DNA from: Malus domestica
Lineage: Eukaryota; Streptophyta; Magnoliopsida; Rosales; Rosaceae
NCBI RefSeq assembly: GCF_042453785.1
Contig: NC_091663.1
Coordinates: forward strand, 35,981,001 to 36,045,000
Reading direction: 5' to 3'
Length of the DNA: 64,000 nucleotides
Shown here piece after piece: positions 48,143-60,200 of the stretch. Positions within the stretch are counted from its first letter, which is position 1. Each line of letters begins with the position of its first letter. The translations under genes were made by a program, and so were the position numbers. The notes below the pieces were generated by a model. The model was given only the letters and a program-made list of their open reading frames with translations, ran no database searches and had not been told where the DNA came from.

Positions 48143-50683
48143 CTAATCTCCTCTGATGTAGCCGTTGCCATGGGGGGTTGGAAATTTCATCAACAGCATA
48201 TGCGTGGATACCATAGCCTTGAGATCATTGATGCCTGTGCGCCCAAAGATGACATTGTATGTCGTTGGGCAGTCAACCACTAGGAAGTTAGTGGTAATGG
48301 TAGCCGTGTAAGGGCCTGTACCAATAGTAAAGGGTAAATGTATGCTCCCTAAGGGTTGCACGATATCACCGGAGAAGCTTATCAGAGGAGAAATCGAGCG
48401 ATCGAGCAAGTGTTCAGCTACACTGAGTGCCCTGAAAGCTTCGGCAAACATGATATTGACCGAAGCCCCTGTGTCTACGAGGATTCGTCGAACATCAAAG
48501 TTGGCTATGTGAGCCTCCACGATCAATGGGTCGTTATGAGGGTAGATGATGCCTCTTTCTTCCTCAGGGTAGAAACATATCGGATCCCAGTTAGGCTTTT
48601 GATACTTCCCTCCCCTGATGTCTTCCACGTGAAACACTTGGTGACCAGGCCTCAGAATTCGTTCACTGTTTTTCATGGCCCTATTGGAAGATTCAGATAT
48701 GGGTGTGCCGCCGCTTATGGAATATATGACATTCACCTGGCGTTGGTTACGGTTATCCCTTTGAGGGTGAATGAGGAATTGATCAATTTTTCCTTCTCGT
48801 GCCAAAGCTTCAATACGATCACGGAGGATGATACATTTCTCGCTATCATGGCCGTTATGCTCATGGTAGCAACAAAACATGCCCGCGTTATTCGGGGGCG
48901 TGTAATCTGGGTGCCTCGGCTTTGGCTTTGGTATCAGGTGAGCTATGCTGGGGTAAATGGCCGCGCATGTGGCATTCAAGGGCGTGTATGTCTCATACCT
49001 TGGGGTAGGGGGTATCTTGACGCGGGTTTGACCCACTGCATTGACTGCCTGGGGGCGAGCGTTATTGTGGCGATACCCTTGGTTATCGGGATAGTGTCCC
49101 TTACTCTTTTTACTGAAATGAGAGTGGTGAGGATGGAAATCATTCCTCTTGCCTTGAAATTGATATGTCTGTTGATTCGGCGAAGCATTATGCAAGGCAT
49201 GGGGAGGTGCCACTGCTGTTTGGAAAGTCGAGGTCTTCTCATTTAGGTGAGTCTGGCTTCCACCTCCCACTTGTTGATAAAGGATGGTTGTAGGGGGTTT
49301 CTCCTGATATGTCTTTGCCTCGGCGGAGGCATGGTTATAAGTCTGCGCCATCACCTCAGAGTAAGTCTTCCAAGTATTGGCATTGATCATGTATTTAAAG
49401 AAACAATCACGTAGGCCTGCCGTGAAGGCTTTGAGGGCAGTCTTGTCGTCTGCCTCGGCACACCGGAAGTATTCATGGCTGAAGCGGCCAGCATACATAC
49501 GTAATGACTCGTCTGGCTTCTGGCGGATAGTGTACAAGTCATCTGCAGAGTGCAAGCGATCGGTTTGGAAAATGTGTTGGGAAACAAATAGTTTCCTCAA
49601 TTCCTCAAATGAGTCTACCGTCTCAGGTGTAAGACGACAATACCAATTTAGAGCTCCACCAGAGAGGGTGGAGGGGAAGAGAAGACATCGCTCTTCGTCG
49701 GTGTGCATCCGGTATGCCATGGTGGACTCAAAGAGGTTAAGGTGCTCAATCGGGTCCTCTTTTCCAGTATAAAGTTGCAAGCCAAGCTTTTGCTTTGTCT
49801 TTGCTTGAAGGGGGGTGTTGAGGATCCTCCTTGTAAGAGGGCCAGGCCTGGGTTGGTTCCAGTCAGGTATTTCAGCCTGACGTTCAGCCTTCAACTTGTT
49901 TACTTCCTCAAGAAGTTGTAGGACAAGGGGGTCCTGAGCGGAGTTATGTGTCACTGGAGCTTTCTTTCGTAAATCTCCATCTCCTATTGGAATTAGGAAG
50001 GTTTGATCAAGGGCATGTGATTTTTCCCTGGACTCGCTGTACTGGCTTCCAGGGTATGTCTGTCGGAACACCTCTGAGTCCCCTGTACCCTCATGTCTCT
50101 CTAGGACTTGTTGCCCCTTCCCCAAATTGGTGGCCGGCTTGGGCCGTGGCAGGGGACCGAGTCTCTCAGAAATCCTTGGGTCATTAATCTTTGAGCTTAT
50201 ATGGATGGAATTCTCTCGACGTTGCTTCAGGAAATCCCGACAATCGCGAAAGACGGCTTTCGATCCTTCTGCCCCTTCAGCAAAGAGGTGTCTCCCTCCA
50301 CTTCTCATGGTTCGGGTCGAAGCAACTGGGTTAAGAGAAGCCTCATGTTGATTATCAAGTCGAGGGGTAATCTGTTCCCTATCAGGGATATCTATGTCGA
50401 ATGCATGTGACCCTCCATGTTGGAGGGCACCCAGTTGATGGTTGACTTCCACGGGGGCAACAAGCTCGCGTGTCTGAGCTTGCCTAGCTTCGTGGAGTGT
50501 CTCGAAGAGCTTCTCATATTGCTCCTGGAGGACCTCATTCCTCATTGCTATCTTGTTGTTCTGAGCTTCCAACTCATCGACTTTAGCTTGAAGAAGAACT
50601 CGTTTTCCTTCCTTCTTTCGTTGTTTCGCACTATGTGCAAGGGGGGTGTCATTCTGTGTGCTGTGGCTTCCTTCGCTTCCCAT
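48143..50683 (-). CDS. Gag-protease of the Tat element
   Basis: ATG at 50683 (MGSEGSHSTQND) after the PBS and an untranslated leader. 846 residues to a TAG at 48143. An N-terminal coiled coil comes first (LLQAKVDELEAQNNKIAMRN). The gag core follows (LQLYTGKEDPIEHLNLFEST, LNWYCRLTPETVDSFEEL, FVSQHIFQ). The knuckle CCYHEHNGHDSEKC lies around 48850. An aspartic protease (RRILVDTGASVNIMF, active DTG) is near 48470. Gag forms particles and protease cleaves the polyprotein. The TAG (GYIRGD-stop-LSARSCYN) falls in frame with pol where a Gln codon is likely in relatives. Either a CAG-to-TAG mutation or a readthrough stop. Confidence 0.92.
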   Translation of the reverse strand: MGSEGSHSTQNDTPLAHSAKQRKKEGKRVLLQAKVDELEAQNNKIAMRNEVLQEQYEKLFETLHEARQAQTRELVAPVEVNHQLGALQHGGSHAFDIDIPDREQITPRLDNQHEASLNPVASTRTMRSGGRHLFAEGAEGSKAVFRDCRDFLKQRRENSIHISSKINDPRISERLGPLPRPKPATNLGKGQQVLERHEGTGDSEVFRQTYPGSQYSESREKSHALDQTFLIPIGDGDLRKKAPVTHNSAQDPLVLQLLEEVNKLKAERQAEIPDWNQPRPGPLTRRILNTPLQAKTKQKLGLQLYTGKEDPIEHLNLFESTMAYRMHTDEERCLLFPSTLSGGALNWYCRLTPETVDSFEELRKLFVSQHIFQTDRLHSADDLYTIRQKPDESLRMYAGRFSHEYFRCAEADDKTALKAFTAGLRDCFFKYMINANTWKTYSEVMAQTYNHASAEAKTYQEKPPTTILYQQVGGGSQTHLNEKTSTFQTAVAPPHALHNASPNQQTYQFQGKRNDFHPHHSHFSKKSKGHYPDNQGYRHNNARPQAVNAVGQTRVKIPPTPRYETYTPLNATCAAIYPSIAHLIPKPKPRHPDYTPPNNAGMFCCYHEHNGHDSEKCIILRDRIEALAREGKIDQFLIHPQRDNRNQRQVNVIYSISGGTPISESSNRAMKNSERILRPGHQVFHVEDIRGGKYQKPNWDPICFYPEEERGIIYPHNDPLIVEAHIANFDVRRILVDTGASVNIMFAEAFRALSVAEHLLDRSISPLISFSGDIVQPLGSIHLPFTIGTGPYTATITTNFLVVDCPTTYNVIFGRTGINDLKAMVSTHMLLMKFPTPHGNGYIRGD

Positions 50684-50771
50684 GTTGGAGAGGGATGCCT
50701 GATCAAAAGAAAGTGTACGAATGATAGAAACCAGCTTGACACAGCTGAAGAGAGTAGGAATAAGTGTCGTT

Positions 50772-50788
50772 TCCCACAGACGGCGCCA
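50772..50788 (-). promoter_or_regulatory. Primer-binding site of the Tat element
   Basis: Minus-strand TGGCGCCGTCTGTGGGA, two bases inside the 5' LTR. This is a PBS common among plant gypsy elements; reverse transcription starts here. Confidence 0.85.
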
Positions 50789-50790
50789 AA

Positions 50791-51302
50791 TGTTGATGCA
50801 CAAAATCAGCGAAGACTTTGGTACAACAGAAAGTGTCAGGTTTTGTGACCTTCGCTTGGTTGCTTCGGTCACTAGTGAGGATAAGTACGTAAATGAATAG
50901 AGACAGAGAAGCAAACACAAGATGTACGTGGTTCACCCAGATTGGCTACGTCCACGGAGTAGAGGAGTTCTTATTAGTAGTGAAGGGCTTACACAAGTAC
51001 AAAGGATCAAGCTCTCAATTTAGTGAGTTCTTGTGAATGATTTAACACAAATGGCATTAGCCAATATTGTGGGGGAATGACCCCTATTTATAGAAAAACT
51101 CGTAGCTTTGTCACATTGACATGTGTCATGTTATGATTGGTTCTTGATGTCGACACGTGCTGCGCTCTGATTGGCTTCTAATCTTGACACGTGTCGAGTA
51201 GTGATTGGCCTCCTGGTCGGAGGGGAACTCTTCTGGGTCCTTGACAGTATAGCGTTGGCCGGTGTTCGGTAGTTTCGGGATTGGTCAAGTATGGTACAAA
51301 CA
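50791..51302 (-). repeat. 5' LTR of the Tat element
   Basis: Same length as the other LTR. Differences seen by eye: AGGATG/AAGATG, CATGGA/CACGGA and CTTGTAG/CTCGTAG. This copy would drive element transcription leftward. Confidence 0.95.
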
Positions 51303-51516
51303 CATTCCAATTTTTTGTGATAAACTAATAGATAATTGACTAAATAAACATCCTGCAAAGTTTCAATAAAAATTTCCAAGTTTTTCTTACAATTTCCGTG
51401 GTTTTTATTCAATTTTTATCGATATTGATAATATCCCGATATTTCCATTGAAATTTCCATGTTTTTGGACTACCCATATTTCCGATATCATCAATATTTT
51501 ATACCTTGGTCTCAGG

Positions 51517-52283
51517 GTAGGCAAGTTTGGTCTTAAAAGATAATAAAATGTCAAGAAAAATAAAATATAGCTCTATATGGTTGAAAATGAAAAATTTAGC
51601 CTTAAAGTAGTATTTAAAATAACCAATAAAAATGAAAATGAAAGTCACAACTTGGTCTACCTAGCATGAAAATGAAAGTCACAACTTCATACTTACTTGA
51701 TGATCATAATATATAAAATTCGGTACTCATTTTCTTAAATTATTCTGTGTTGTTGGTAACTATTTCCATTCAACAAATAAAATCTTTTGGATCTGAGTAT
51801 GGTTTAGCTCTTAAAGAATAGAATAACTTGTGTATAATGTATTTTGTATTTCACTTCTTTATGCATCATTCATCACGTGATGATCAGTCAGTCACAAAAT
51901 AAGATAGGCATAAAGAACATTACAGAACCGTTATAACTATAACATTTCCCCCACCACCAAAGTGGATTGTGAAAACTGCAATAATGTACTAAATTATAAC
52001 AAATAATATGATTTTAAGAGTTAGATTGAGCACATAATATATGTTACAATAAAAGAACATATTTTGTGTTACACTTAGAATGGCACATTTGTTATTACCA
52101 CCAAGTAGGAGGTCAAGTTACAAAGATGGAAGATAAAGTAAAATTTGAAAAACGGGTGGCCGTTGGCCCTTTTGAACTTGGAAGGAAGAAGTTGGAACTT
52201 CAAAAACAGCAACCCCTTCTTCGATGCGAAACCAACAAATGCATTAAAAGTTTCAACCATTCCATCCACGCTCAGATTTAAAC
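51517..52283. other. Intergenic / promoter region of RopGAP
   Basis: AT-rich. ATGAAAATGAAAGTCACAAC occurs twice (51628, 51665). No gene seen. Confidence 0.5.
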
Positions 52284-52346
52284 TCTCTCTCTCTCTCACT
52301 CTCTCTCTCCCTCTTACTCTCTCTCTCTCTCTCCTCACTACCAACA
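52284..52346 (+). repeat. CT-rich microsatellite in the RopGAP leader
   Basis: (CT)n interrupted by A/C. Such pyrimidine-rich leaders are common near plant transcription starts. It ends 5 bases before the start codon at 52351. Confidence 0.8.
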
Positions 52347-52350
52347 GAGG

Positions 52351-54490
52351 ATGACAGGGCTTGTAATGGTGACAAGGGGCGGCGGGTGCGGTGGTGGAAA
52401 TGTGAAAGGAGCAGCAAAGGGAAGCAGCAAGAGCTCGGAGCTTGAAGAAAAAAATCAAAGCCAGCTCTCTCTAGTAGCAGTTCTCTTAGCTGCTGTAAGG
52501 AAATCCATGGTGGCCTGCCATGTCGAGCGAGGCAGTGAAGAACTCATATCCGCCGTCCAACAAATGGAGATCGGGTGGCCCTCGAACGTCCGCCATATTA
52601 CCCATGTCACATTCGACCGATTCAACGGGTTTCTGGGTCTTCCTGTCGAGTTCGAGGTTGAGATTCCGGGTCGAGTTCCGAGTGCTAGGTGAGTAAAAAG
52701 TTCAAATTTTTACTTCCTGGGTAGTCTTAGATTTACGAAATTCGAAATGGGTTTTGCTTAGAATGCTTGAATTACTGTTATTTAGGCTGTTTCTGAATCT
52801 CCGAGATAATTTTTTTTTAATTTTTTATATACCAGCGATACTATAATTTAAACTGATATAAATTCATGCAAAGGAAGCATTTGCTCTAGTTAATGTGGCT
52901 ACGCCCACGTCTGAGGAATCTTTGAGAGTTAAAACTAAGCTGATTGATGAGTGTGGATTTATGAGGGTGAACTGCATTTGAACTTATTTATCTCTTTAAG
53001 CTCCCAACATGGGATTTATGAGGTTGAAATTTGCTCATCACTGCATGTTTGGTTAATTTAGGTTAACATAGGAGATTAGATGCTCTAATTGGTTCATTTT
53101 CCTATGTTTTTTTTGTGTAATTTAACTTGTAAATCGATATAATTTTGCAGTGCAAGCGTTTTCGGTGTCTCAGTGGACTCGATGCAGTTGTCTTTTGATT
53201 TGAAAGGAAATAGTGTTCCTACCATTCTCTTGTTGATGCAGGAGAGATTATACTCACAAGGAGGATTGAAGGTACAAGTTCTTTTCGTTCCGAACTTTCA
53301 ATATCAATGCCATCTTTTGTGTGCATTTGTGAATCTCTTTCATTTGAGTTCTTGTTTCCGTATCAGTCTGCTAACTAGTCCTTTTGGAAGTTTTGCAGGC
53401 AGAAGGAATATTTCGTATAAACCCCGAGAACAGCCAAGAGGAGATTGTGAGAAGCCAACTGAACCGGGGCATGGTGCCGGATGACGTTGATGTTCATTGC
53501 TTGTCAGGTCTGATTAAGGCCTGGTTTCGAGAGCTTCCTTCCGGGGTGCTAGATGGACTGTCCCCCGAACAAGTTCTGCAATGCGAAACAGAAGAGGATT
53601 ATGTCGAGCTTGTGAAGCAGCTGAAGCCAACTGAGGCTGCATTGCTCAATTGGGCTGTTGATCTGATGGCTGATGTTGTCGAAGAAGAAGAGTTCAACAA
53701 AATGAACCCGCGAAACATCGCCATGGTTTTCTCTCCAAACATGACTCAGGTAATCTAAAAAAGCCCCAAAAAACAATTCGTTAATCAGCATTTGTGAACA
53801 ATTAAGATTGAGTGGTTAATTTCTTTTTGAACACTTTTTCCCTAGCAGATGTCGGATCCTCTAACGGCCTTGATGCATGCTGTTCAAGTTATGAATCTGC
53901 TTAAGACCCTGATCATGAAAACGCTAAGAGAGCGTGAAGAGACCGATACTGGATCCTATTCACCAATGTCATCTCGTTCGTCTGATCATCTAACGGATGG
54001 AGACTTTGATAGCCAGCAAGAGATGGAAAGTAGCTCTGAGTTGAGTGGACCAACATCAGATTGTGATGAAAACACCCACAACAGCCGCAGAAGCGAAAAT
54101 GGAGATGAAACTCGGTCACTAAGTGAGATAGAAGAATGCTTTTTGAGACAATTGGATGAGATCAAAACTGTCACAAGTTGTTTGGTAATGTTGGATCAAC
54201 CAACAGGTGAGCTGGGTGGGGAGTGTCAGAGTCCTCAAAGTTGCTCGGGCTTCAACGCAGAATCCGGCACATCATTTTCTGATAGCAAGGATGTGAATTC
54301 GGGCTTTAGCTCAAGCGAAGGGGACGAGGTCTCAAGAAAATGTATGATATCTGAGGAAGAACAGGACATAGACGCGGAGAGCTCTTCAACAGCCTGTGTA
54401 AACACGGATGAAATGGAGGAGGAGGCCAAATTCATAGAGCCTGTTTCGGCTTCACCTACTCCGTTTGTGGCATCCAGTGGATCAATCTGA
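52351..54490 (+). CDS. ROPGAP: ROP GTPase-activating protein (CRIB + RhoGAP), intact
   Basis: Exons 52351-52688, 53151-53271, 53399-53749 and 53849-54490 join in frame to 483 residues with GT/AG introns. A Gly-rich N-terminus and KSSELEEKNQSQLSLVAVLL lead to a CRIB motif (MEIGWPSNVRHITHVTFDRF), which binds active ROP. The RhoGAP domain (~150-300) contains the arginine finger in AEGIFRINPENS (Arg159), LIKAWFRELPSGVL and NPRNIAMVFSPNMTQ. The C-terminal tail (DPLTALMHAVQVMNLLKTLI, then acidic Ser-rich) is typical of plant RopGAPs. It switches off ROP small GTPases at the plasma membrane, affecting polarity, hypoxia and hormone signalling (family knowledge). The start codon sits just after a CT-rich leader. 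A dead paralogue lies at 25418-27618. Confidence 0.94.
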
Positions 54491-57262
54491 CCAACGTTTC
54501 AATTTTCCGGTGCTTAGACATACTTTTCTCCGCGGATTTTAGGTTTCGTGCTTACAGCGTTGTTTGTTTTGTGTAAATGTGTGTGATGGTTTGTGAGAGG
54601 ATTTAGTTGAACCAAGCAAACTAGGGAATGTTTGCTTTGTGGTTGTTTTGTGGCTTGTGAGCTATCAGGGTTCAGCTTTGGGCTGAACTTATATGGTTTG
54701 GTTTGTTGTAGGATTAGGACGTCTAACCTTAACATTTCATTAGAATGTTAGTGGGTAATCTGTGTCTAAGTCTGAAATCGTCGTTACTGTTCATCTCCGA
54801 CGTGCGAAAAAACATCGCTTGAACTTGAAAATTTGATTTGTTATCTGTATCCTTTCTGCATTCTCTGCGTAACAGCATTCAAAACCTTTCATCCCTGCAA
54901 GTGATGTTCTTTATGCATCATGAAACCCGAGATCAATTCTCGTTGCAATTTGAGGATCGTGGGAAAGATTTTGAGGAAGCTCGAACAAACAAAATATTAT
55001 GGATTCACGTTGAAAAATGTCGAGATACAATTGATCTCACTGCATTAATTTCTACATATTGTATCAGAAGATAACACTGCTGGATTTCCATATGGTATGA
55101 AACTTACAACAAAATGAAACAAAAAGTAATACATTGGGACGACAGAGTCAGAATTCATCGATGGGCCTCGGAGATGCACCAATCGTTAAGCATGGAAAGC
55201 TGGTGGGATGCAGCATCGAGCTGAAGCACCATGAAGCTTTGCTAGCTGCAGATATCAAACTACAGACAAAGAACAGTCAGAAATCCACGTCAAATCATCT
55301 ATTCACGATTCAGTAGACCCCCATACATCGTCATTTCAAAATTTCAGTAGAGGATCCAACGGAAGGGGGCAGAAAGTTACCGAGTATAGCAGGACAGATA
55401 CAGAGGTCCACATCCAAGCATGATGATACTTCAAGAGGTTTACAAGCCTACGAGCATTCAAAACTGTTAATGTCAGTTATTTGATCGCATCAACCAAGAT
55501 CTAGTTTAGATTTAAGCAGAAAAGATACATAAAATGTTCATGAAATAATTACGGCAGTCTACTTCATATGGCATACCAATGTCAGGATTAACTACATAAT
55601 TACTTGATTTATATGATTGGTTAGATTTGAACATAAAGCACACCAGCGTGATTTTGGCCGACTGTAGGGCAAGCCAATGTCATAATGATAAATGTATGCA
55701 TTTTAAAAACATCAACAAATAATTACATTCACGACAGACGACAAATGATCTCAATCCAGTTTCTTCGACATATACTTTCACCCTAAGCAACTTAATTCCA
55801 CTTTGCTCATCCTGAACCCTACTCAATATTCAATCCAAGTGGATCTAAGTTTCGGCATTCTTATTATTCCTTTCCAAAGTCTTCAACTTGAAGAATATAA
55901 TCCATTGCAAGTTATTTGTCAACCCACAGCATGCAACAAGTCAATCGTTCAATCTATATAAAACCACGACTCCTGACTACGTAGACCAAGGAACATAACA
56001 TTCAAGAGACTTGGCATGAAAGGGTACAACAGGAGTAAACAAAAGAGAGAGAGAGAGAGATGATATCCCATAACACAAGATAAAGAGTTCTTCTTTGGAA
56101 AAATAATAATAGTCAAGTCAATCAAAACTTCAAAATGATGTGTCCAAGGTTATGGCATACCTTTATCAGCGACAATCTGGACTGTAATACTGGTGCCGCA
56201 AAGTCTTTCATCTGCCCCTAAAAACGCCTCAATCTTACCTGGTAATTTGATAGTTAATAGCAAAGGAGCAAAAACTGAGAACACAGGTGCAGAGTCTACA
56301 TTTACCCTACAACAACAGCGATGTTTAAGCAGTATAGTACTCTTGAATGCAACTAAGAAGAGACATAAACATGCTTAAACTTCAGTCCAACGTACCTACA
56401 TCTGCGACAAAATGAGCCCAGGGAAATCTCCAACATTTCAAAACATATTACCAGATGAGACTTGGAAAAGAACATCTTAAATCACAAGCATTGCAGCAGT
56501 AAAGGCCATGAAATATTAACTATAGGGAGACAAGTATATATTAATTGGTACACTACAAACTTATGTATTCGACTTTCTACATACACGGAAAGAGATAATT
56601 ATTAGCAAGTGCTCCTAAACAGCGAATATGGAAAAAAAAACACCCAAAGAGGCAAAGAAGAACACGGAATAGCATCAACATATAAATCAAATGCACAACA
56701 TTCAAATGATAATTCAGAAATGGCATAGACAACCACTCTACCTAACAAGTGATTCCAGCACGCCTAAACAACACATCTTTTCAGATAGAATAATGCTTGT
56801 TCATTAGCTACTTCAACACATGCCACATAATTTGGAAAATAACCTCTAACAACGAGAATGCATATGAGGTAGCAAGCTTTACATTTAATTAAGTCACCAG
56901 AATACAGCAAATGAGATTACAAATAAATGAAAATGCGAAATAATGTCTGTGAACTGTGAAACAAAAGAATCAGAGATCAAGTATACAGCCAGATGTTCAT
57001 GAGGGGAAGAATGAATAAATTGATAGTTACTGCCTAAATGAACTTTCATGATACCCAAATTACAGATTGTATTGGCACAGTATGCACCACGAATTACAAG
57101 TTTGAGGGCTTTCATTCCCTTGAGGAAGTTACAAAAAGGATGGAATAACCAATATAATTGCAGATCAGCTAAATCCACCCTACGATGTTGATGAAGTGAC
57201 TCCCATACATCCGGTTTGCATAAGACCAGAGGACTCGCGTCCTTGCATAACTCACCTTCAAA
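54491..57262. other. Intergenic plus 3' UTRs
   Basis: 54491-54740 is the RopGAP 3' UTR, shared with the pseudogene at 27725-27950. The right part (about 56900-57262) is probably the 3' UTR of the minus-strand BRN gene. In between no credible gene was seen. 56045-56062 is a GA microsatellite. Confidence 0.5.
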
Positions 57263-60200
57263 TCAATATGGTTTGTTCTGTTTGTTGTCTCTCTTAAGCT
57301 GAACCTTTAATTTCTTTCCCCCTAATTGGCATCCATTCATCATATTGATAGCAGATTCAGCAGACTCTGGTAAATCGTAACTTACAAATCCTGAAAACAA
57401 AGACCGATTAGAGGTAAAGATTTTCACATAGCACACATGGCAATCAAAAGTAAGTAGAGAATGTTCTCACCAAAACATTTGCTGACGCCGGTTGCTTTAT
57501 CGACAAAAACCTTGGCACTCAAAACCCTACCATATGGTTGAAAAGCATTGGCAAGCTCTGGATCTCCAAATTCTTGAGGTATGTGATAGATAAACAAATT
57601 AGCACCAGGTGGACCTAATCAAAGAAGATAAGAATAACTGAAAAAATACCACCACCAAGAACTTTATTTTTAATTTGAAAAATATAAATATACATGTAGA
57701 TAACTACCTTCAACCTGACCCCCAGAACTTTTACTAGTGCCTGGCGATGTTGCTGGGTTAATATTCACAACTGTAGGTGACACTGAACCAGGTGAACTCA
57801 ATGGCTGGTGGCTCATTATTCCTCCAGGATACACCATCGGATGCCGAAGACCTGGAACTGCAGGATAAGCAGAGCCCATATAACTCGTAGGAGACATAGG
57901 AAAATTTCTAGGGGCAATATTGCGGGGCGGGATTCTATGCAAAGCATTTCCTTGGTTTATGGGTGGGATCATATTTTGGAAACCTTGTTGATTCTGCAGT
58001 CCAGGTAGGCGGTATGGCATGAGTCCATAAGTCCCAGGAGCCTATAGAGGAAATGAAATGACATTACTCCACTACTATATACGACAATATATGGATAAAG
58101 TCATGAACATATATAGGGTAGGTCATGACTCACATGTCAAAACAACTACAAAAGTGCCAATGGTTTCCTCACCATGAAAAAAGAAACAAAGAAAAAAAGT
58201 AGTTTACAAAGACATAAAAAAAAACTGACCTGATAACCATAACCATTATATGAGGGAACATAACCCATAGGTAAGGCTCCAAATAATGAAGGATGTTGTG
58301 AATCACCATTTGGCCCGTTAGCAGCCTGGGAATAAGCTTTCTGAGCTCTCCGAGCTAGCCTTTCCTTTTCTGTGTCTGCCCATTTGACAACTAAAGGAAC
58401 ACTTGAACCCTGATAAACAAGCCATAAGAGTGGGTTAGAGCCTTGTACCAATAGATCCATGCTACTTCCAAGTCGTCATTATCATAAGCAAATGTCAAGA
58501 ACAAATTCAAATAATTGCGTCAATGAGTAAGCATACAAGCCTTTTAATTAACTTGATACACTAGGATAATTAGACAAGTCTTTGGTGACTGACTTATCAT
58601 CCATCATTATGGACCCCCTCTATCAGTAACCCAAAAAAAATGTGTTTCTCCCAATGAAAGAAAATACAGATATCCAATGCTACATGCATATTAAAAGCTT
58701 TCAATATACATTTCCAGCCACCAAAACATGTATAGTAGTCACACAAACCTCCATCTTATGCTTTCCGTTGATGGCTTCAAGGGCAGCAAGAGCTTGGTCT
58801 TTTGTCTCATACTTTAAGAATGCACAGCCTGCCAAAAGAAGGGTACATGGAAAATTCATTTATTAGTTGAGAATCAGTATATTTAGTGGTTCCTTATGTG
58901 GGGTGGGGTGGGGTGGTGGGACTTACCTTTGCTCGTTTGCTGAGAACCTCTTAATATCTGTAGGTCCTTAACTGTCCCATATTTAGAGAAAAGATCAGAG
59001 ACTTCAACTTCGGAAACATTCTTTGGAAGCATACCAATAAAGAGCTTGTGTTCTGGATTGCAGGGGAGGGCAACGATTATTAATCAGGGTCCGTATATAA
59101 TACCAAATAAACAAATGGGATGGACAAAAAAAAAAAAAAACCAATAAGCATTGTTTCAACAAAACTTCATAGGAAGAAGACAAATCAGTAATTAAATCAT
59201 ACCTAGTCTTTCCAGCTCGCCATCAGCATACTTCACTTGCAACGGACTAGATGCCTGGATTAAACAGAAAGAACAGGGTAGCTTCCAATCAGACTGAGAA
59301 TAAAAACACAAGAAGAGGAAGTAAAAGCACAAACTGTGAAAAGTTAGCACCAGCCCTAGGGATAGTGGACAGCCAACAAGGTTTTATTTGACTTTATGTT
59401 TTTCATCAAGTAATACATGTTTAAAGTCGCATTAGCAGGCATAGGCAAGAGCCCAACTGAGAATCTTGCAGGGTAACCACTTGAAGGTCCAGCAAGGCCT
59501 ACATTGGCTCTCCCAGTCGCTCTAAGACCTATGCCAGGAAAATGCCAAGTTGCATAAGCACACATTTTATATAAAGTTGTCAATCAATCTGCCAATCATG
59601 CATTCCAGTGGATCTACTGTACCAAAAGAAGATTGCCTGCAATGTCAGCCAAATTCAATGTTTTACTCACATCATCTAATCCCGGTCACTGATATTCATA
59701 TCTTCTGGAACAAACATACAACCTTCTTCATTTAACTATTTTGTAAATTGATACCATAACCATATTTAAGCTTGCCCCAACTATATCCTAACCCCAAAAC
59801 CCCAATTTTATTTTGTGGGCAATGTAGCTGATTTCTCATGCATGGTCATGCTCTGATACTCTCTACTTTTAGTAGACGTGGGATAATCTGCATTACCATT
59901 TGCAAATTACAACACGCATTTCATCAACTCCATCCTACAACACTCTCTTGGGATTGGCAACATGTCCATTTCGCACCTAAGGTGAATTTGCTAGCCCTCT
60001 GCAAATCCCAAAAGGAGCCTATTCCAATTTAACTAGGAAAAAAAACAAAGGACCTTTTCCTATGGGAGATTAATTGCGGAACCATTTGGTCACATGTGTC
60101 AACATTCTCAAATTGAGTCAGTGGATATGGTTTAGTTACTGTTAAAAGTTCAAATCACCGTGATCTGCGATCGACAAATAGTCAAACACTACGCAGCTAC

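Larger units (their letters stand above)
38953..51302 (-). mobile_element. Full-length Ty3/gypsy retrotransposon, Tat lineage (12,350 bp)
   Basis: Two 512-bp LTRs (38953-39464 and 50791-51302) are flanked by the 5-bp duplication CATTC (38948-38952, 51303-51307). Element orientation is right to left. Order: 5' LTR, PBS, gag-protease, RT, RNase H, a second archaeal-type RNase H, integrase, a long 3' region with tandem repeats and an antisense gene, PPT, 3' LTR. The extra RNase H, the C-x2-H-x4-H-x4-C gag knuckle and the antisense ORF between integrase and 3' LTR are traits described for the Tat lineage. By eye the LTRs differ at only three positions, all transitions, so insertion is recent. The coding frame has a TAG, a TAA and one frameshift. 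Confidence 0.95.
38642..51508. mobile_element. Old MITE-like element (~0.5 kb) hosting the Tat retrotransposon
   Basis: GTCTCAGG lies on both outer sides (38634-38641 and 51509-51516), an exact 8-bp duplication. The ends TATGGTCTAAAATATTCATA and the reverse complement of ATCAATATTTTATACCTTG are imperfect inverted repeats. Subterminal blocks such as TTTTTGGACTA(C/T)CGATATTT recur on both sides. Subtracting the 12.35-kb retrotransposon and its 5-bp duplication leaves about 510 bp without coding capacity. hAT-like by TSD length; superfamily uncertain. Confidence 0.65.

Noticed and set aside
48356..49246. 296-codon plus-strand frame opposite Tat gag-protease
   Set aside because: It is the antisense shadow of a conserved gag/protease reading frame; no independent domain or composition signal.
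55134..55316. 60-residue plus-strand frame downstream of RopGAP
   Set aside because: Short, no homology recognised, no promoter or splice context.
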